64,000 bases of DNA, taken from NCBI RefSeq assembly GCF_002234675.1, contig NC_019862.2, positions 18,747,514 to 18,811,513 of the forward strand, written 5' to 3'. The notes beneath the pieces are model-generated. The model worked only from the letters and a program-made list of their open reading frames with translations, was not told the DNA's origin and ran no database searches. This document shows positions 63,835 to 64,000 of this stretch, piece by piece. The position numbers were made by a program, and so were the translations under genes. Source of the DNA: Oryzias latipes (lineage: Eukaryota; Chordata; Actinopteri; Beloniformes; Adrianichthyidae). Position 1 is the stretch's first letter. Every line of letters starts with the position of its first letter.

Positions 63835-64000
63835 AAGGTTGTGTTCAGGACCATTAGAAAATATCCTGCTCTTTAATAAGAGATGCTGGTAGTATTGTTT
63901 GAATATGACAAGACAGGATTTAGTTTGGTAGCTTTTAAAAAGTTTAGTTTTTTTTTTTTTTTTAAGTATTCCACAACTGCATTCCAGTGTGTTGATGGCA

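Overview
The window is a vertebrate, almost certainly teleost, nuclear chromosome segment. It is AT-rich, has intron-split genes with GT-AG junctions, and carries fish-type repeats (Tc1/mariner, hAT-like MITEs, an L2/CR1-type LINE, an R4/Dong-type LINE fragment and a tRNA-like dispersed repeat). Species cannot be fixed from the sequence.

Layout. (1) 24-9976, minus strand: fxr1, an FMRP-family RNA-binding protein, 17 coding exons, with repeats in introns 1 and 7. (2) About 10.0-28.3 kb: a gene-poor interval with a rearranged Tc1 copy, several compositionally balanced blocks that could be cis-regulatory, a 5'-truncated R4/Dong-type LINE fragment and a CTCF-like site. (3) 28344-39874, minus strand: ttc14, 12 coding exons; intron 5 is filled by an antisense L2/CR1-type LINE with an intact 1040-codon ORF, and a MITE abuts the exon 4 splice donor. 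The order and orientation ttc14 -> fxr1 match human 3q26.33, but ccdc39, which lies between them in human, is not seen here.

(4) 42.2-63.8 kb, plus strand: the most interesting part. Three tandem paralogous genes encode secreted, repeat-dominated, mucin-like proteins (reconstructed at 1651, 729 and 251 aa). Each has the same four-exon plan: a 64-bp signal-peptide exon, one symmetric phase 1-1 repeat exon, then two short exons for a conserved C-terminal module of about 50 residues. The three middle exons have unrelated repeats: Thr/Ala/Glu-rich, a 25-residue EPTT-type repeat, and a Pro/Ala-rich 20-residue repeat. All three genes share a short AT-rich promoter block 72-73 bp before the ATG. I do not recognise a named family; the reading is a locally expanded secreted mucin-like family in which the central cassette diverges or is replaced while the ends are kept.

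All exon boundaries were read by eye from splice consensus, phase continuity and, for fxr1 and ttc14, recalled protein family structure. No database search was run.
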